A stretch of DNA of 64,000 bases from Aphanothece sacrum FPU1 (lineage in GTDB: Bacteria; Cyanobacteriota; Cyanobacteriia; Cyanobacteriales; Microcystaceae), in NCBI RefSeq assembly GCF_003864295.1, contig NZ_BDQK01000017.1, positions 392,398 through 456,397 on the forward strand. The letters run 5' to 3'. This document shows positions 35,997-44,340 of this stretch, in pieces (positions within the stretch are counted from its first letter, which is position 1; each line of letters begins with the position of its first letter). A model generated the notes under the pieces. That model was not told the origin of the DNA. It saw nothing but the letters and a program-made list of their open reading frames with translations, and ran no database searches. Both the position numbers and the translations under genes were made by a program.

Positions 35997-36470
35997 TTAA
36001 GTTCCTCCAAATGTTTCTTTAAGAATTTCATCATTATCATCAGCAATCGTCGCTACTAAAGTAATGGCGCGAGAAATTTCTCCAGGAGATAAATCAGCAA
36101 CCGTTCGTTGAGTTAATACTACTACTTTGTCTTGCATAATACCGAAACAAGTTTCAAAAGTTTCTCCCCAGTTCATTTCTAGTAATTTTCGCATTAACCC
36201 CAGTTGATCTTTAGCAGGTAATTGTAATACTGGGGCCCAAACTGTTAATAAATCTTCGTCAGTTTCTCCTGTCAGTTGAACAAAGGTTTCCACACTGCCA
36301 TAATGAAACTTCCAGACATATCCTTGTTCATCATGCTGAACCATTGCAGTGTCATTTTGTTGTAAACTACCAATGACGGTTTCTATCACCTCTTGATGGG
36401 TGCTATTTGTTTGGATAAAGTCATCAGGTAGAGGAGTTTCTATTGCCATTTCAGTGATTGAATTTGTCAT
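35997..36470 (-). CDS. YbjN domain-containing protein
   Basis: The 157-residue protein has the YbjN/type III secretion chaperone-like alpha-beta fold seen in many cyanobacterial proteins: EQGYVWKFHYGSVETFVQL, then LLTVWAPVLQLPAKDQLGL, then EMNWGETFETCFGIMQDK and VVLTQRTVADLSPGEI. The function is not established; related E. coli YbjN acts as a regulator of motility and stress. No membrane segment or signal is visible. Confidence 0.75.
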   Translation of the reverse strand: MTNSITEMAIETPLPDDFIQTNSTHQEVIETVIGSLQQNDTAMVQHDEQGYVWKFHYGSVETFVQLTGETDEDLLTVWAPVLQLPAKDQLGLMRKLLEMNWGETFETCFGIMQDKVVVLTQRTVADLSPGEISRAITLVATIADDNDEILKETFGGT

Positions 36471-36643
36471 AGTTTTTAGTTAATTATAGTTAATCCTGAG
36501 TAATTTAATGACGACTTAGAGGTTATTCTGTTATTATTATCCGTTTTAATGGTATCTGATAGGACAAAATTTTATTAAGTTTGTCGTCAGTTAGTCTCAG
36601 GTTAAGGGAAAATAACTCTAGCACTTGCCGTTAATTAAACATT

Positions 36644-37288
36644 ATGCAAAGTTTTCGTGAGCGATTTTCCCCTGAAACTTCTTCTTGTTCAGTCACAGAG
36701 GAAGATACGCGATCGCGCATTTTACAAGCAGCTTTGCGTCTGTTTGCGGCTAAGGGTTATGATGGCACAACTACGAAGGATTTAGCAACGGCGGCTAAAG
36801 TAGCAGAAGGTACGTTATTTTGCTATTTTCCCAATAAAAAAGCCATTTTGGTTGAGGTAGCAACCACAGGTTGGGTAGACATTTTAACGGACTTACTGAC
36901 AGAATTGAGTGAAATGGGAAGTTATAAGGCTATAGCGCAAGTAATGCGGCGGCGTATGCTGCGAATGCGAGAAAATAGCGATTTATTGCGGGTTTGTTTT
37001 ATTGAGACTCAATTTCATCTAGATTTAAAAGAACGGATTCAATCAGAAGTTATTGCTAAAATGACGGATGTAGCAGAGGCTTTTTTTGAAACGGCCATGG
37101 AAAGAGGCATTTATCGTCCCATGAACCCGAAAATTGTCGCTCAAGTATTTTTAGGAATGTTTGCGATCGCGGGATTTTCTTCTGAGACAGTTATTGATCC
37201 TCATGCGTCTCCCCAAGCATTACAAGAGATGGCCGAAGGTATTGCGGATATTTTCCTCTATGGAGTTTTGTCTGGTGAGTCTAAATAA
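36644..37288 (+). CDS. TetR/AcrR family transcriptional regulator
   Basis: The 214-residue protein has an N-terminal helix-turn-helix (DTRSRILQAALRLFAAKGYD, TTTKDLATAAKVAEGTLFCY, FPNKKAILVE) and a helical ligand-binding domain. Such proteins repress nearby or distant genes until a small ligand binds. The neighbours, a YbjN protein and a Uma2 protein, do not point to a clear target. The first 18 residues before the domain are unstructured and Ser-rich. A HIP1-like site falls within the HTH-coding part. Confidence 0.92.
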   Translation: MQSFRERFSPETSSCSVTEEDTRSRILQAALRLFAAKGYDGTTTKDLATAAKVAEGTLFCYFPNKKAILVEVATTGWVDILTDLLTELSEMGSYKAIAQVMRRRMLRMRENSDLLRVCFIETQFHLDLKERIQSEVIAKMTDVAEAFFETAMERGIYRPMNPKIVAQVFLGMFAIAGFSSETVIDPHASPQALQEMAEGIADIFLYGVLSGESK

Positions 37289-37328
37289 TCGGAGAGATTA
37301 AAGCTATAGCATTACCCGAAAAGTTTAA

Positions 37329-37356
37329 GTAGGGGTCAACGGCCGTTGACCCCTAC
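37329..37356. repeat. Family E palindrome (GTAGGGGTCAACGGCCGTTGACC)
   Basis: A perfect 28-base palindrome, GTAGGGGTCAACGG with its complement, lies 40 bases after the TetR gene. It may terminate it. Confidence 0.85.
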
Positions 37357-37411
37357 ATGGCAAGGTTTCGCCGGATAACAAATGTCCTAACTTTAATGCG
37401 TAATGCTAAGT

Positions 37412-37653
37412 AACCTGAGTTCGATATAACTGAAATAGCCAAAACCTTTGTCCAGCTTGGCTTAAGAGGTTTCATTATCGGGTTGTTTCTGCTGCTTATT
37501 AAGAATATTCTCAATAAAGAATCAATAAAGCCCGCGATCGCGGGCTTTTTGTCATTAACTGAAACTAATTGATAATAGTAAATTTAGACTATTCTGCTTA
37601 TAAGTATTCTTAGATATAAGTTTCAGATGTTCGCTTTATGTCGAACTCAGGTT
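37412..37653. mobile_element. MITE-like element C, copy 1
   Basis: The 242-base element has inverted ends AACCTGAGTTCGATATAA and AACCTGAGTTCGACATAA. A copy in reverse orientation lies at 58198-58438. Shared interior blocks include TTTGTCCAGCTTGGCTTAAG, GGTTTCATTATCGGGTTGTT and an AAGCCCGCGATCGCGGGCTT hairpin with TTT (37528-37551) built on a HIP1 site. No protein is encoded. Confidence 0.88.
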
Positions 37654-37668
37654 TATAACATATCCGAA

Positions 37669-38286
37669 TCAAATTAAAACTTGAAAAATTTGATTTGGGG
37701 TGAGATTTAATTCAGGAAAAATCTGAGAAATAAGCTGATCTTTATCTCGAAACTTACTGATCTGATATTCTCCATCAACCAAGTTGCAAACAGAGATTGT
37801 GGGTTGTTTGGGATTACCAATAAAATTACGTCCACCCAAAGCTGCATAATCTATAATCCAATATTCAAGAATCCCCATTTCCTCATAAGCAGCAAATTTT
37901 AAGTGGTAATCATCACGCCAGTTAGTTGAGACTACTTCAATCACCAAGGGGATGGATAAACCATCACTAAGGATGGATTTTTTTTTCCATAATTTTTCGT
38001 TAACTAGATTAGCGCGGTTTACCACTAATACATCTGGAAAATAACCAGAATTTTGGCTATCAGGTTTAATAATAGTTTGGTTGGGAATCAAATAAGGAAG
38101 GTCTAATTTGTCAATCATTACACTAAGTTTAATTGTCAAAAATCCTTTAACTTCTTCGTGTTCTCCTACTGGTTGTGCCATTTCAATAATATTTCCATTA
38201 TGTAGTTCGTAACGAACCCCAGAATTTTCAGGAAGCCAATCGACAAATTCCTCGAAGGTAACAACTTTTGGTGAGGTTTGGATCAT
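37669..38286 (-). CDS. Uma2 family (DUF820) putative endonuclease
   Basis: The 205-residue protein starts with VVTFEEFVDWLPENSGVRYE and contains the PD-(D/E)XK pattern: SGYFPDVLVVNRANL followed by PLVIEVVSTNWRDDYHLKFA and YEEMGILEYWIIDY. Uma2 proteins are highly multiplied in cyanobacteria; their nuclease activity is predicted from fold and the biological role is unclear. The gene is flanked on either side by MITE-like elements C and B. Confidence 0.9.
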   Translation of the reverse strand: MIQTSPKVVTFEEFVDWLPENSGVRYELHNGNIIEMAQPVGEHEEVKGFLTIKLSVMIDKLDLPYLIPNQTIIKPDSQNSGYFPDVLVVNRANLVNEKLWKKKSILSDGLSIPLVIEVVSTNWRDDYHLKFAAYEEMGILEYWIIDYAALGGRNFIGNPKQPTISVCNLVDGEYQISKFRDKDQLISQIFPELNLTPNQIFQVLI

Positions 38287-38319
38287 TGTTTTAAAACTTG
38301 CTGACGATAAAAAAATTAA

Positions 38320-38450
38320 TTAGTAGTCGGACATAAATAAACAATACTATGTTAAGAAATGTAACTAGGTTGTAACCCCTCTCCGGCGCTCCGGCGCTCC
38401 GGCGCTCCCCTGCTCACTTCACCGTAACGTTTATTTTTGTCCAGTTACTT
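38320..38450. mobile_element. MITE-like element B, copy 2
   Basis: The copy is inverted relative to 14677-14809. It starts TTAGTAGTCGGACATAAATA and ends with the complement of AGTAACTGGACAAAAATAAA. Three GCGCTCCG-type units stand where the other copy has two, so the interior varies by unit number. Confidence 0.85.
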
Positions 38451-38451
38451 T

Positions 38452-38500
38452 GTAGGGGTCAAACACGCCGCAAGATGCTGCGTTCCACATTGACCCCTAG
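38452..38500. repeat. Family E palindrome
   Basis: GTAGGGGTCAA and TTGACCCCTA arms enclose CGCCGCAAGATGCTGCG. It lies 14 bases from the flv2 stop codon and directly beside element B. Confidence 0.8.
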
Positions 38501-38514
38501 CATATTTATTAATA

Positions 38515-40245
38515 TTAACGGCCCGATTTTCGATGTTGAATCGCTGTTACTCCTTCTGCTTCTAATACATCTCCTTGATTAACAATTCCATAAATTAACC
38601 AATGATCTCCTGCTTCAATTCTTTGCTGTACTGTACATTCTAAATAAGCTAAAGCATCGGTTAAAATACAACAGCCATTATCAGCCATTTTGGTATTAAC
38701 CTGATTCAAAGGATTCTCCACAGTAGGATCAGTAAAATGTCGTCTAATATTTCTTCCTTCTTTGAGGATATTTAAGACAAAAGATTCCCCTAATTCTAAA
38801 TCAGAATTATTGCCTTGTTCTTGACTAATTGCTATCATTAATCCAGGAGGATTAAATGTAGCTTGAGATACCCAAGAAGTCAAAAACCCGTTATGGGTTC
38901 CGTTTTGATGAGTAGTCAGAATACAAATAGACCCGATAACTCGTCCTACGGCTTGTTCTGTGCGGTCAATGTGAGTCTCGGTTAATCCTTGACGGTTAAT
39001 ACGTTGTTTTTGCTTTTTCTTGAGAGTTTGGGCGAATTCTGACCCCGCTTGTTGACATTCTTGTAAAGCAGTTTCATCAGGAGTAAACCGGATACGCAAG
39101 GGGTTAAAGCCAAAACGATAGTTTGCATCCCGTAATTTGCCTGAAATCAAGTCAATAGCTTCACCACTCCAACCATAGGAACCAAATACGCCCGCTAACT
39201 TCGTTTTAGACGCGCTGGCTAAAACTATTCCTAAGGCGGTTTGTATTTGTACAGGTGCATGACCTCCCAAAGTAGGTGATCCCATGATAAACCCGTCGCA
39301 CTCCTCTACTGTGCGTGCGATCGCATCAGGTTCAACAACTTCACAGTTTAGCAAGTCCACCCCAACCCCATTATCAATCAATCCTTGGGCGATCGCATTA
39401 GCTAAAATGGCGGTGTTACCATAAGCCGACGCATACAACAGGGCAACTTTGAGGGTTTGGCTTTTTTGTTGTTGACACCATTGACGATAATCATAGGTAA
39501 AGCGACTGAGACTATAACGTACGATGAAACCATGACCAGGGGCGTAATATTTAGCGGAAAATGCTTCGATTTTGTCTAAAATAAGCCCTACTTGTTTAGC
39601 TTGGGCAGCGTGGAGACAGTCAAAATAGTAGCGGCGATCGCTGTCTAATTGTTTCCAGTCATCATCAAACACATTATCATGACACAGATGCACCCCAAAT
39701 AGTTTATCAGTATAGAGGATGCGGGCTTGAGGGTCATAAGTCAAGAGTCCATCGGCCCAACGAGGAGTCGGAACCAAAAGAAACTGTAACTGATGCCCTT
39801 GTCCTAAGTCTAGGGTATCCTCAGAACGCACTACACGGATTTGGGATTCCCAATGAGGAAAACTGACTTTTATAGCATTTGCGGCTGGTTTAGAGCAAAT
39901 TAGGGTCACTTGAGGACATTTTTCTAAGATGACCTTGAGGGTGGCTATGCGGTTAGGATTAACATGGCCTAAAATCAAGTAATCTAATTGACTTAAATCC
40001 AGATGTTGTTGTAATTCTTCGATAAAAATGTTAGTAAATGACTCCCCTGGAGGATCAATTAAGGCAGTTTTATCAGCTTTAATTAAGTAAGAATTAGCTG
40101 TTGTTCCCTTTTCTAAAGCGTATTCTACTTCAAATTTTAGGCGATCCCAAGTACGAGAACGAAATATGGTCGTATTGGTTGCCAAAGTAGCAATTTGAAC
40201 ATCACGGGGACGAGTATTTATGGGGTTTAAAGTGGGTGTAGACAT
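38515..40245 (-). CDS. flv2: Flavodiiron protein Flv2
   Basis: The 576-residue protein has a metallo-beta-lactamase-like domain, a flavodoxin domain (VALLYASAYGNTAILANAI) and a C-terminal flavin reductase domain (VGRVIGSICILTT). The diiron ligands are non-canonical: HVNPNR (residues 94-99) replaces HxExDH, and PTPRWADG has Arg for His. In known systems Flv2 lacks the normal iron ligands and works as a heterodimer with Flv4 in PSII photoprotection. It is the last gene of the operon with the PsiE-like gene and flv4, which matches the order flv4-sll0218-flv2 in Synechocystis. Confidence 0.93.
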   Translation of the reverse strand: MSTPTLNPINTRPRDVQIATLATNTTIFRSRTWDRLKFEVEYALEKGTTANSYLIKADKTALIDPPGESFTNIFIEELQQHLDLSQLDYLILGHVNPNRIATLKVILEKCPQVTLICSKPAANAIKVSFPHWESQIRVVRSEDTLDLGQGHQLQFLLVPTPRWADGLLTYDPQARILYTDKLFGVHLCHDNVFDDDWKQLDSDRRYYFDCLHAAQAKQVGLILDKIEAFSAKYYAPGHGFIVRYSLSRFTYDYRQWCQQQKSQTLKVALLYASAYGNTAILANAIAQGLIDNGVGVDLLNCEVVEPDAIARTVEECDGFIMGSPTLGGHAPVQIQTALGIVLASASKTKLAGVFGSYGWSGEAIDLISGKLRDANYRFGFNPLRIRFTPDETALQECQQAGSEFAQTLKKKQKQRINRQGLTETHIDRTEQAVGRVIGSICILTTHQNGTHNGFLTSWVSQATFNPPGLMIAISQEQGNNSDLELGESFVLNILKEGRNIRRHFTDPTVENPLNQVNTKMADNGCCILTDALAYLECTVQQRIEAGDHWLIYGIVNQGDVLEAEGVTAIQHRKSGR

Positions 40246-40393
40246 GATTTTTTCCTGTAATAATTTATAGAAGTCTCAATCATCATTTATTCTAAGTAGG
40301 TGGTAATAAATAAACGAATGGCGGTAGTAACAGTTAACTGATAACTGATAACTGTTAACTGAAATGACCACCTACTTACATTCCTAAAGCAAT

Positions 40394-40936
40394 TTATTCA
40401 ATCAATGAGGAAGAATGGACATAAGAATTTTTGGATTCACCAACGGTTTGTTTTAAGCTATTTTTGCGACGTTGAGATACTTGTTCTTCAGGATCAATGT
40501 GTTCAAAAGTAGGAGGCAACCAGACACGAATCACCATTAAAACACCCAAAGAAAGTAAAAATGCACAAACTGCTAAAACTTGTGTACCTTGAGTTTCTAA
40601 AATGCCTCTAACAATGATTTCTCGTAATACAGAAACTATCGCTACTTCAACAGCAACTCCGATAGAAATGCGCTTTTCTTGTAGGTAAATAATCAACAAA
40701 CGGAACAATTCAACCCAAATTAACAGGGATAAAATATCGGCTGTGACCACATTAAATTCTACTGGAGGCAGCAAAGACAAGAACATTAACCGAATTTGCA
40801 ATACCATGAAGCCAAATAGCCCAATACACAAAGAAATCACAATTAAATCTTGCACTAACTCCAATGCTTGTACCACTGGGTTAACATTCAGTAAGCCATT
40901 TTTTTCAGGAGGTGACGACTCAATTGATTTATACAT
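40394..40936 (-). CDS. PsiE-like membrane protein of the flavodiiron operon (Sll0218-like)
   Basis: The 180-residue protein has four hydrophobic helices (VQDLIVISLCIGLFGFMVLQ; VTADILSLLIWVELFRLLII; VAIVSVLREIIVRGILE; VLAVCAFLLSLGVLMVIRVW) and the PsiE-type ELFRLLIIYLQEKRI. In Synechocystis the protein between flv4 and flv2 is a thylakoid-membrane factor affecting PSII assembly, and position and topology match. Gaps of 69 and 148 bases separate it from flv4 and flv2; the latter holds a TTAACTGATAACTGATAACTG heptad-type tract near 40333-40352. Confidence 0.88.
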   Translation of the reverse strand: MYKSIESSPPEKNGLLNVNPVVQALELVQDLIVISLCIGLFGFMVLQIRLMFLSLLPPVEFNVVTADILSLLIWVELFRLLIIYLQEKRISIGVAVEVAIVSVLREIIVRGILETQGTQVLAVCAFLLSLGVLMVIRVWLPPTFEHIDPEEQVSQRRKNSLKQTVGESKNSYVHSSSLIE

Positions 40937-41005
40937 TTTTATTCAGTGATAAATGTTGATTTTTGACCGTTCATTGTTAACAGTTAACTATTAACTATTA
41001 ACTAC

Positions 41006-42736
41006 TTAGTAATGATTTCCCACCTTACGATGATGTACAGCAGTCACTCCCTCTACTTTAGATAAACGTCCTGTTTGCACTGTGCTATAAATAATCCAGT
41101 GATCACTAGCTTCCAGGCGACTGGTGACGGTACATTCCAAATAAGCTAAAGCATCGGCTAAAATAGGCGAACCATTGCGAGATTGATGGGTTTTAATGCC
41201 AGCAAAGCGATCGCCACCAGGGGGAAACCTTTTGAGAAAATGTTTCATTAACCCCTGATAATTCCCTTCTTCTAAGATATTTAGAACAAAAGTATTATCT
41301 ACCTGCATTAAAGATTCAATGGCCCGATCTTTAGCCACCGCGATCGCCACTCCCAAGGGTTCTAAACTCGCTTGTGTTACCCAAGAAGCTAACATAGCCC
41401 CCGAAACTTCGCCTTTTTGGACAGTAATTAAATATAAACCGCCACTAATGCGCCCTAAAGCCTTTTCTAAACTAGAATCAATGGATTTCATCTGTTTAAT
41501 AGTGCGATCGCGGGTTAACCACTGTCCTAAATCGGTTCCTGCTTCCTCTGCCAGCTTCTCGGTGGTGGCTGTAGGCGCATTTTTGATTAAAATGGGGGAA
41601 AAAGCTTCAGTTAAGCCAATTTCTTGAAATTTATTGCGTAGGGGGTAAATAGGTTCATCTTCTCCCCCACCAGACTCAAATAAACCGATGGCTTGTTTGC
41701 CATGAACTGCGGCTAAAATGGTACTCAGGGCAGTTTGAGCGATAGCATTATGTTGAGAAGGCATTCCGATGACTAAACCCTTAGCCTCATGGACAAATTC
41801 TCGCGCTTCATGGGGATCAGTCTCACTAAGATTAACTAAATCGACCGTTACTCCTGTTTTAAGGAGTCCTTGGGCAATATCACGCCCAATTTGCTCACTA
41901 TAGCCATAATCTTCACTATAGAATACTACTACTAGATTATCAGTTTTGGCTTGTTCCTGACTCCATTGTTGATAAGAATTGAGCCATTGAGGAATATGAT
42001 GGTGAAGTAGGGGGCCATGACCAGTAGCAACGGTTTGGATATCTAAGTTTTGAATGCGTTTGAGGGCAGCTAATACAGAACGAGCATTTGGCCCCATTAA
42101 ACAATCATAATAATACTGAAAATCTTCTGTGAGTAAATCCGGTTCTTCGTCATAAAGATAGTCATCACAGTAGTGCATTCCAAACACATCACAAGTGTAA
42201 AGAATATGAGTTTTTTTATCATAAGTAAAAATGGTATCTGGCCAATGCAAATTAGGGGCAGACACGAATTCTAACTCATGTCCATTGCCTAAATCTAAGG
42301 TTTCACCACTTTTAACAATTAAGGAATTAAAGGATTGATGTACCATATTTTCTAGAAATTGGATGGCAACCTTTGAGCCAACAATAGTGACTTGAGGGGC
42401 TAAACTTAGCACATTTTTGACTAACCCACTGTGATCTGGTTCAGTATGACTAATAATCAGATAATCGAGGGTAGAAAAATCAATTAAATTGGTTAATGCT
42501 TCTAAATACAAAGATTCAAATTTTTGATGAGAAGTATCAACTAAAGCCGTTTTTTCTCCTTGAATTAAGAAAGAATTATAAGTAGTTCCATTTGTTAAAT
42601 CAAATTCAATATCAAACCGATCTCTATCCCAGTCTAAAGAACGAATTACTGTCGTTTTTTCGGCAATTTCTCTATTTTGTATTGTTAAACGACTGGATAC
42701 ATTAAAATCCTGAGAACGAACATTGAGTGCAACCAT
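41006..42736 (-). CDS. flv4: Flavodiiron protein Flv4
   Basis: The 576-residue protein has the same three domains as Flv2, but its diiron ligands are complete: SHTEPDH (His97, Glu99, Asp101, His102), His in NLHWPDT, Asp in YTCDVFG and His in ATGHGPLL. The flavodoxin domain follows (VVVFYSEDYGYSEQIG) and then the flavin reductase domain (ALGRISGGLYLITVQ). It should take electrons downstream of PSII and reduce O2 as a heterodimer with Flv2. It is the first gene of the operon, as in other cyanobacteria where low CO2 induces it; no regulator site was identified here. Confidence 0.94.
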   Translation of the reverse strand: MVALNVRSQDFNVSSRLTIQNREIAEKTTVIRSLDWDRDRFDIEFDLTNGTTYNSFLIQGEKTALVDTSHQKFESLYLEALTNLIDFSTLDYLIISHTEPDHSGLVKNVLSLAPQVTIVGSKVAIQFLENMVHQSFNSLIVKSGETLDLGNGHELEFVSAPNLHWPDTIFTYDKKTHILYTCDVFGMHYCDDYLYDEEPDLLTEDFQYYYDCLMGPNARSVLAALKRIQNLDIQTVATGHGPLLHHHIPQWLNSYQQWSQEQAKTDNLVVVFYSEDYGYSEQIGRDIAQGLLKTGVTVDLVNLSETDPHEAREFVHEAKGLVIGMPSQHNAIAQTALSTILAAVHGKQAIGLFESGGGEDEPIYPLRNKFQEIGLTEAFSPILIKNAPTATTEKLAEEAGTDLGQWLTRDRTIKQMKSIDSSLEKALGRISGGLYLITVQKGEVSGAMLASWVTQASLEPLGVAIAVAKDRAIESLMQVDNTFVLNILEEGNYQGLMKHFLKRFPPGGDRFAGIKTHQSRNGSPILADALAYLECTVTSRLEASDHWIIYSTVQTGRLSKVEGVTAVHHRKVGNHY

Positions 42737-42919
42737 ATGCTGCTGCCTCCTGTAAATTAAATGGTTATGAATGAATCTCTATGTCACCTATCATGACTTG
42801 ATTTTAGGTATTTGTAAAATGCCAATTTCTGAAGTGAAGTATAATTATAATTTATAGGTTTGAGGTTTAATGATTAGCATTACCTCTAGAGTCAGTTGAT
42901 GAATTGACTTGACGGCAGT

Positions 42920-43096
42920 AAGTACCTACGCAAAATTAATTGCACAGCCTCCGGCGCGGGTTTTGATATAGTCGTAATGCTTAAGTAACAAAGGTAGTAG
43001 GGGCGGGTTTATCTGGTTTTTTGGTAATAATCATGGATTTATGTAAAAAACCCGCCCCTACAAATTTTATGTAATTAATTTTGTCTACCTACTTAT
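42920..43096. repeat. Family D element, full-length copy
   Basis: The 177-base element has ends AAGTACCTACGCAAAATTAA and, inverted, ATAAGTAGGTAGACAAAATT. Inside are CTCCGGCGCGGGTTTTGAT and the GTAGGGGCGGG...CCCGCCCCTAC hairpin that is tandemly expanded at 4351. The rest of 42737-43214, between flv4 and lgt, holds no gene; flv4 promoter elements must be in the first 180 bases. Confidence 0.82.
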
Positions 43097-43214
43097 CTCT
43101 AGAATCAATAGGTAGGTGAGGGAACTTGTACTTGAAGAAAACCGTTAAAGTAGAAAGAACCCGTGACAATAAATAATTATCAGTTAATAATTAATCACTC
43201 ATTAGTAATCGCTT

Positions 43215-44069
43215 ATGTTATTAGCTTTTCAGTTTCAATCTCCTAGCCCGATCTTATTTGAACTTGGGCCAATTGTCATCCGTTGGTATGGATTTTTAAT
43301 TGCCTCGGCGGTTTTAATTGGGGTCACTTTATCACAATGGTTGGCTAAATATCGTCATGTTAATCCTGATTTAATTGGGGATTTAGTGATTTGGTTAGTC
43401 ATTGCGGCTATTCCTTGCGCTAGACTTTATTATGTAATTTTTGAATGGCAAGAATACGCCCAACGTCCCGGAGATATTATTGCGATTTGGAAAGGAGGAA
43501 TTGCCATTCATGGGGCTATTCTGGGAGGAACATTAGCGACCATTATTTTTGCCCGTATTCATAAAACCTCTGTTTGGCAATTAGCGGATTTAGTAGTTCC
43601 CTCAGTAGCTTTAGGACAAACTATTGGCAGATGGGGAAACTTTTTTAATTCTGAAGCCTTTGGTTCACCGACTAATTTACCATGGAAACTGTATATTCCC
43701 ATTAGTAATCGTCCCGTTACCTATCTCAACTATGAATATTTTCATCCGACATTTCTTTATGAATCTATTTGGAATTTCTTAGTTTTTGGCTTACTGTTAG
43801 TTTTATTTTTTGCCGGATTAAGATCTGCTAAAAAAATCAAAGTGGGAACTTTAGCATTAGTGTATTTAGTGGCTTATAGTTTCGGCAGATTTTGGATAGA
43901 AGGATTAAGGACTGATAGCTTAATGTTAGGGCCGTTAAGAATCGCACAAGTAATTAGTTTAATTATGATGGGGTTAGGTGTTTGGGGATTAATTTGGGTC
44001 TATCGGTTAAAGCATTCTTTACCTGATGTAATTAGTCGATCATCTTCCGTTGATTTAGACGAATTTTAA
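43215..44069 (+). CDS. lgt: Prolipoprotein diacylglyceryl transferase
   Basis: The 284-residue inner-membrane enzyme transfers diacylglycerol from phosphatidylglycerol to the lipobox Cys of prolipoproteins. About seven hydrophobic helices, IKWYGF-like start ([14 protein letters not shown]), the [18 protein letters not shown] segment here as [14 protein letters not shown], the signature [18 protein letters not shown] and the C-terminal [17 protein letters not shown] are in place. The start ATG 43215 gives the usual family length. An intrinsic terminator follows. Confidence 0.96.
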   Translation: MLLAFQFQSPSPILFELGPIVIRWYGFLIASAVLIGVTLSQWLAKYRHVNPDLIGDLVIWLVIAAIPCARLYYVIFEWQEYAQRPGDIIAIWKGGIAIHGAILGGTLATIIFARIHKTSVWQLADLVVPSVALGQTIGRWGNFFNSEAFGSPTNLPWKLYIPISNRPVTYLNYEYFHPTFLYESIWNFLVFGLLLVLFFAGLRSAKKIKVGTLALVYLVAYSFGRFWIEGLRTDSLMLGPLRIAQVISLIMMGLGVWGLIWVYRLKHSLPDVISRSSSVDLDEF

Positions 44070-44180
44070 GAAATAGGACTTATACCAATTTAAATGTGTA
44101 ATAGCTTACCTCAGAAATTGATTATTTCATAGTTTAGAAGTTAGACATTCATCTACACTACTTTATTTTGCTGACAAAAA

Positions 44181-44206
44181 GGCCCCTGTAACTCAGGGGT
44201 CTTTTA
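44181..44206 (+). terminator. Intrinsic terminator of lgt
   Basis: A GGCCCCTGTAACTCAGGGGTC stem-loop, CCCCTG pairing with CAGGGG, is followed by TTTTAATAT about 110 bases after lgt. Confidence 0.75.
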
Positions 44207-44340
44207 ATATTTACCTTATATACATCTTAGACCTCAATAATTTAGACCCTGACCACTTAATTTATTTTGAATATCATTCCCTAGAATAAAATAAGTTAAT
44301 GTTTTTTTGCTCAGTTTTAATTATCATTTAATTTGGTCAG

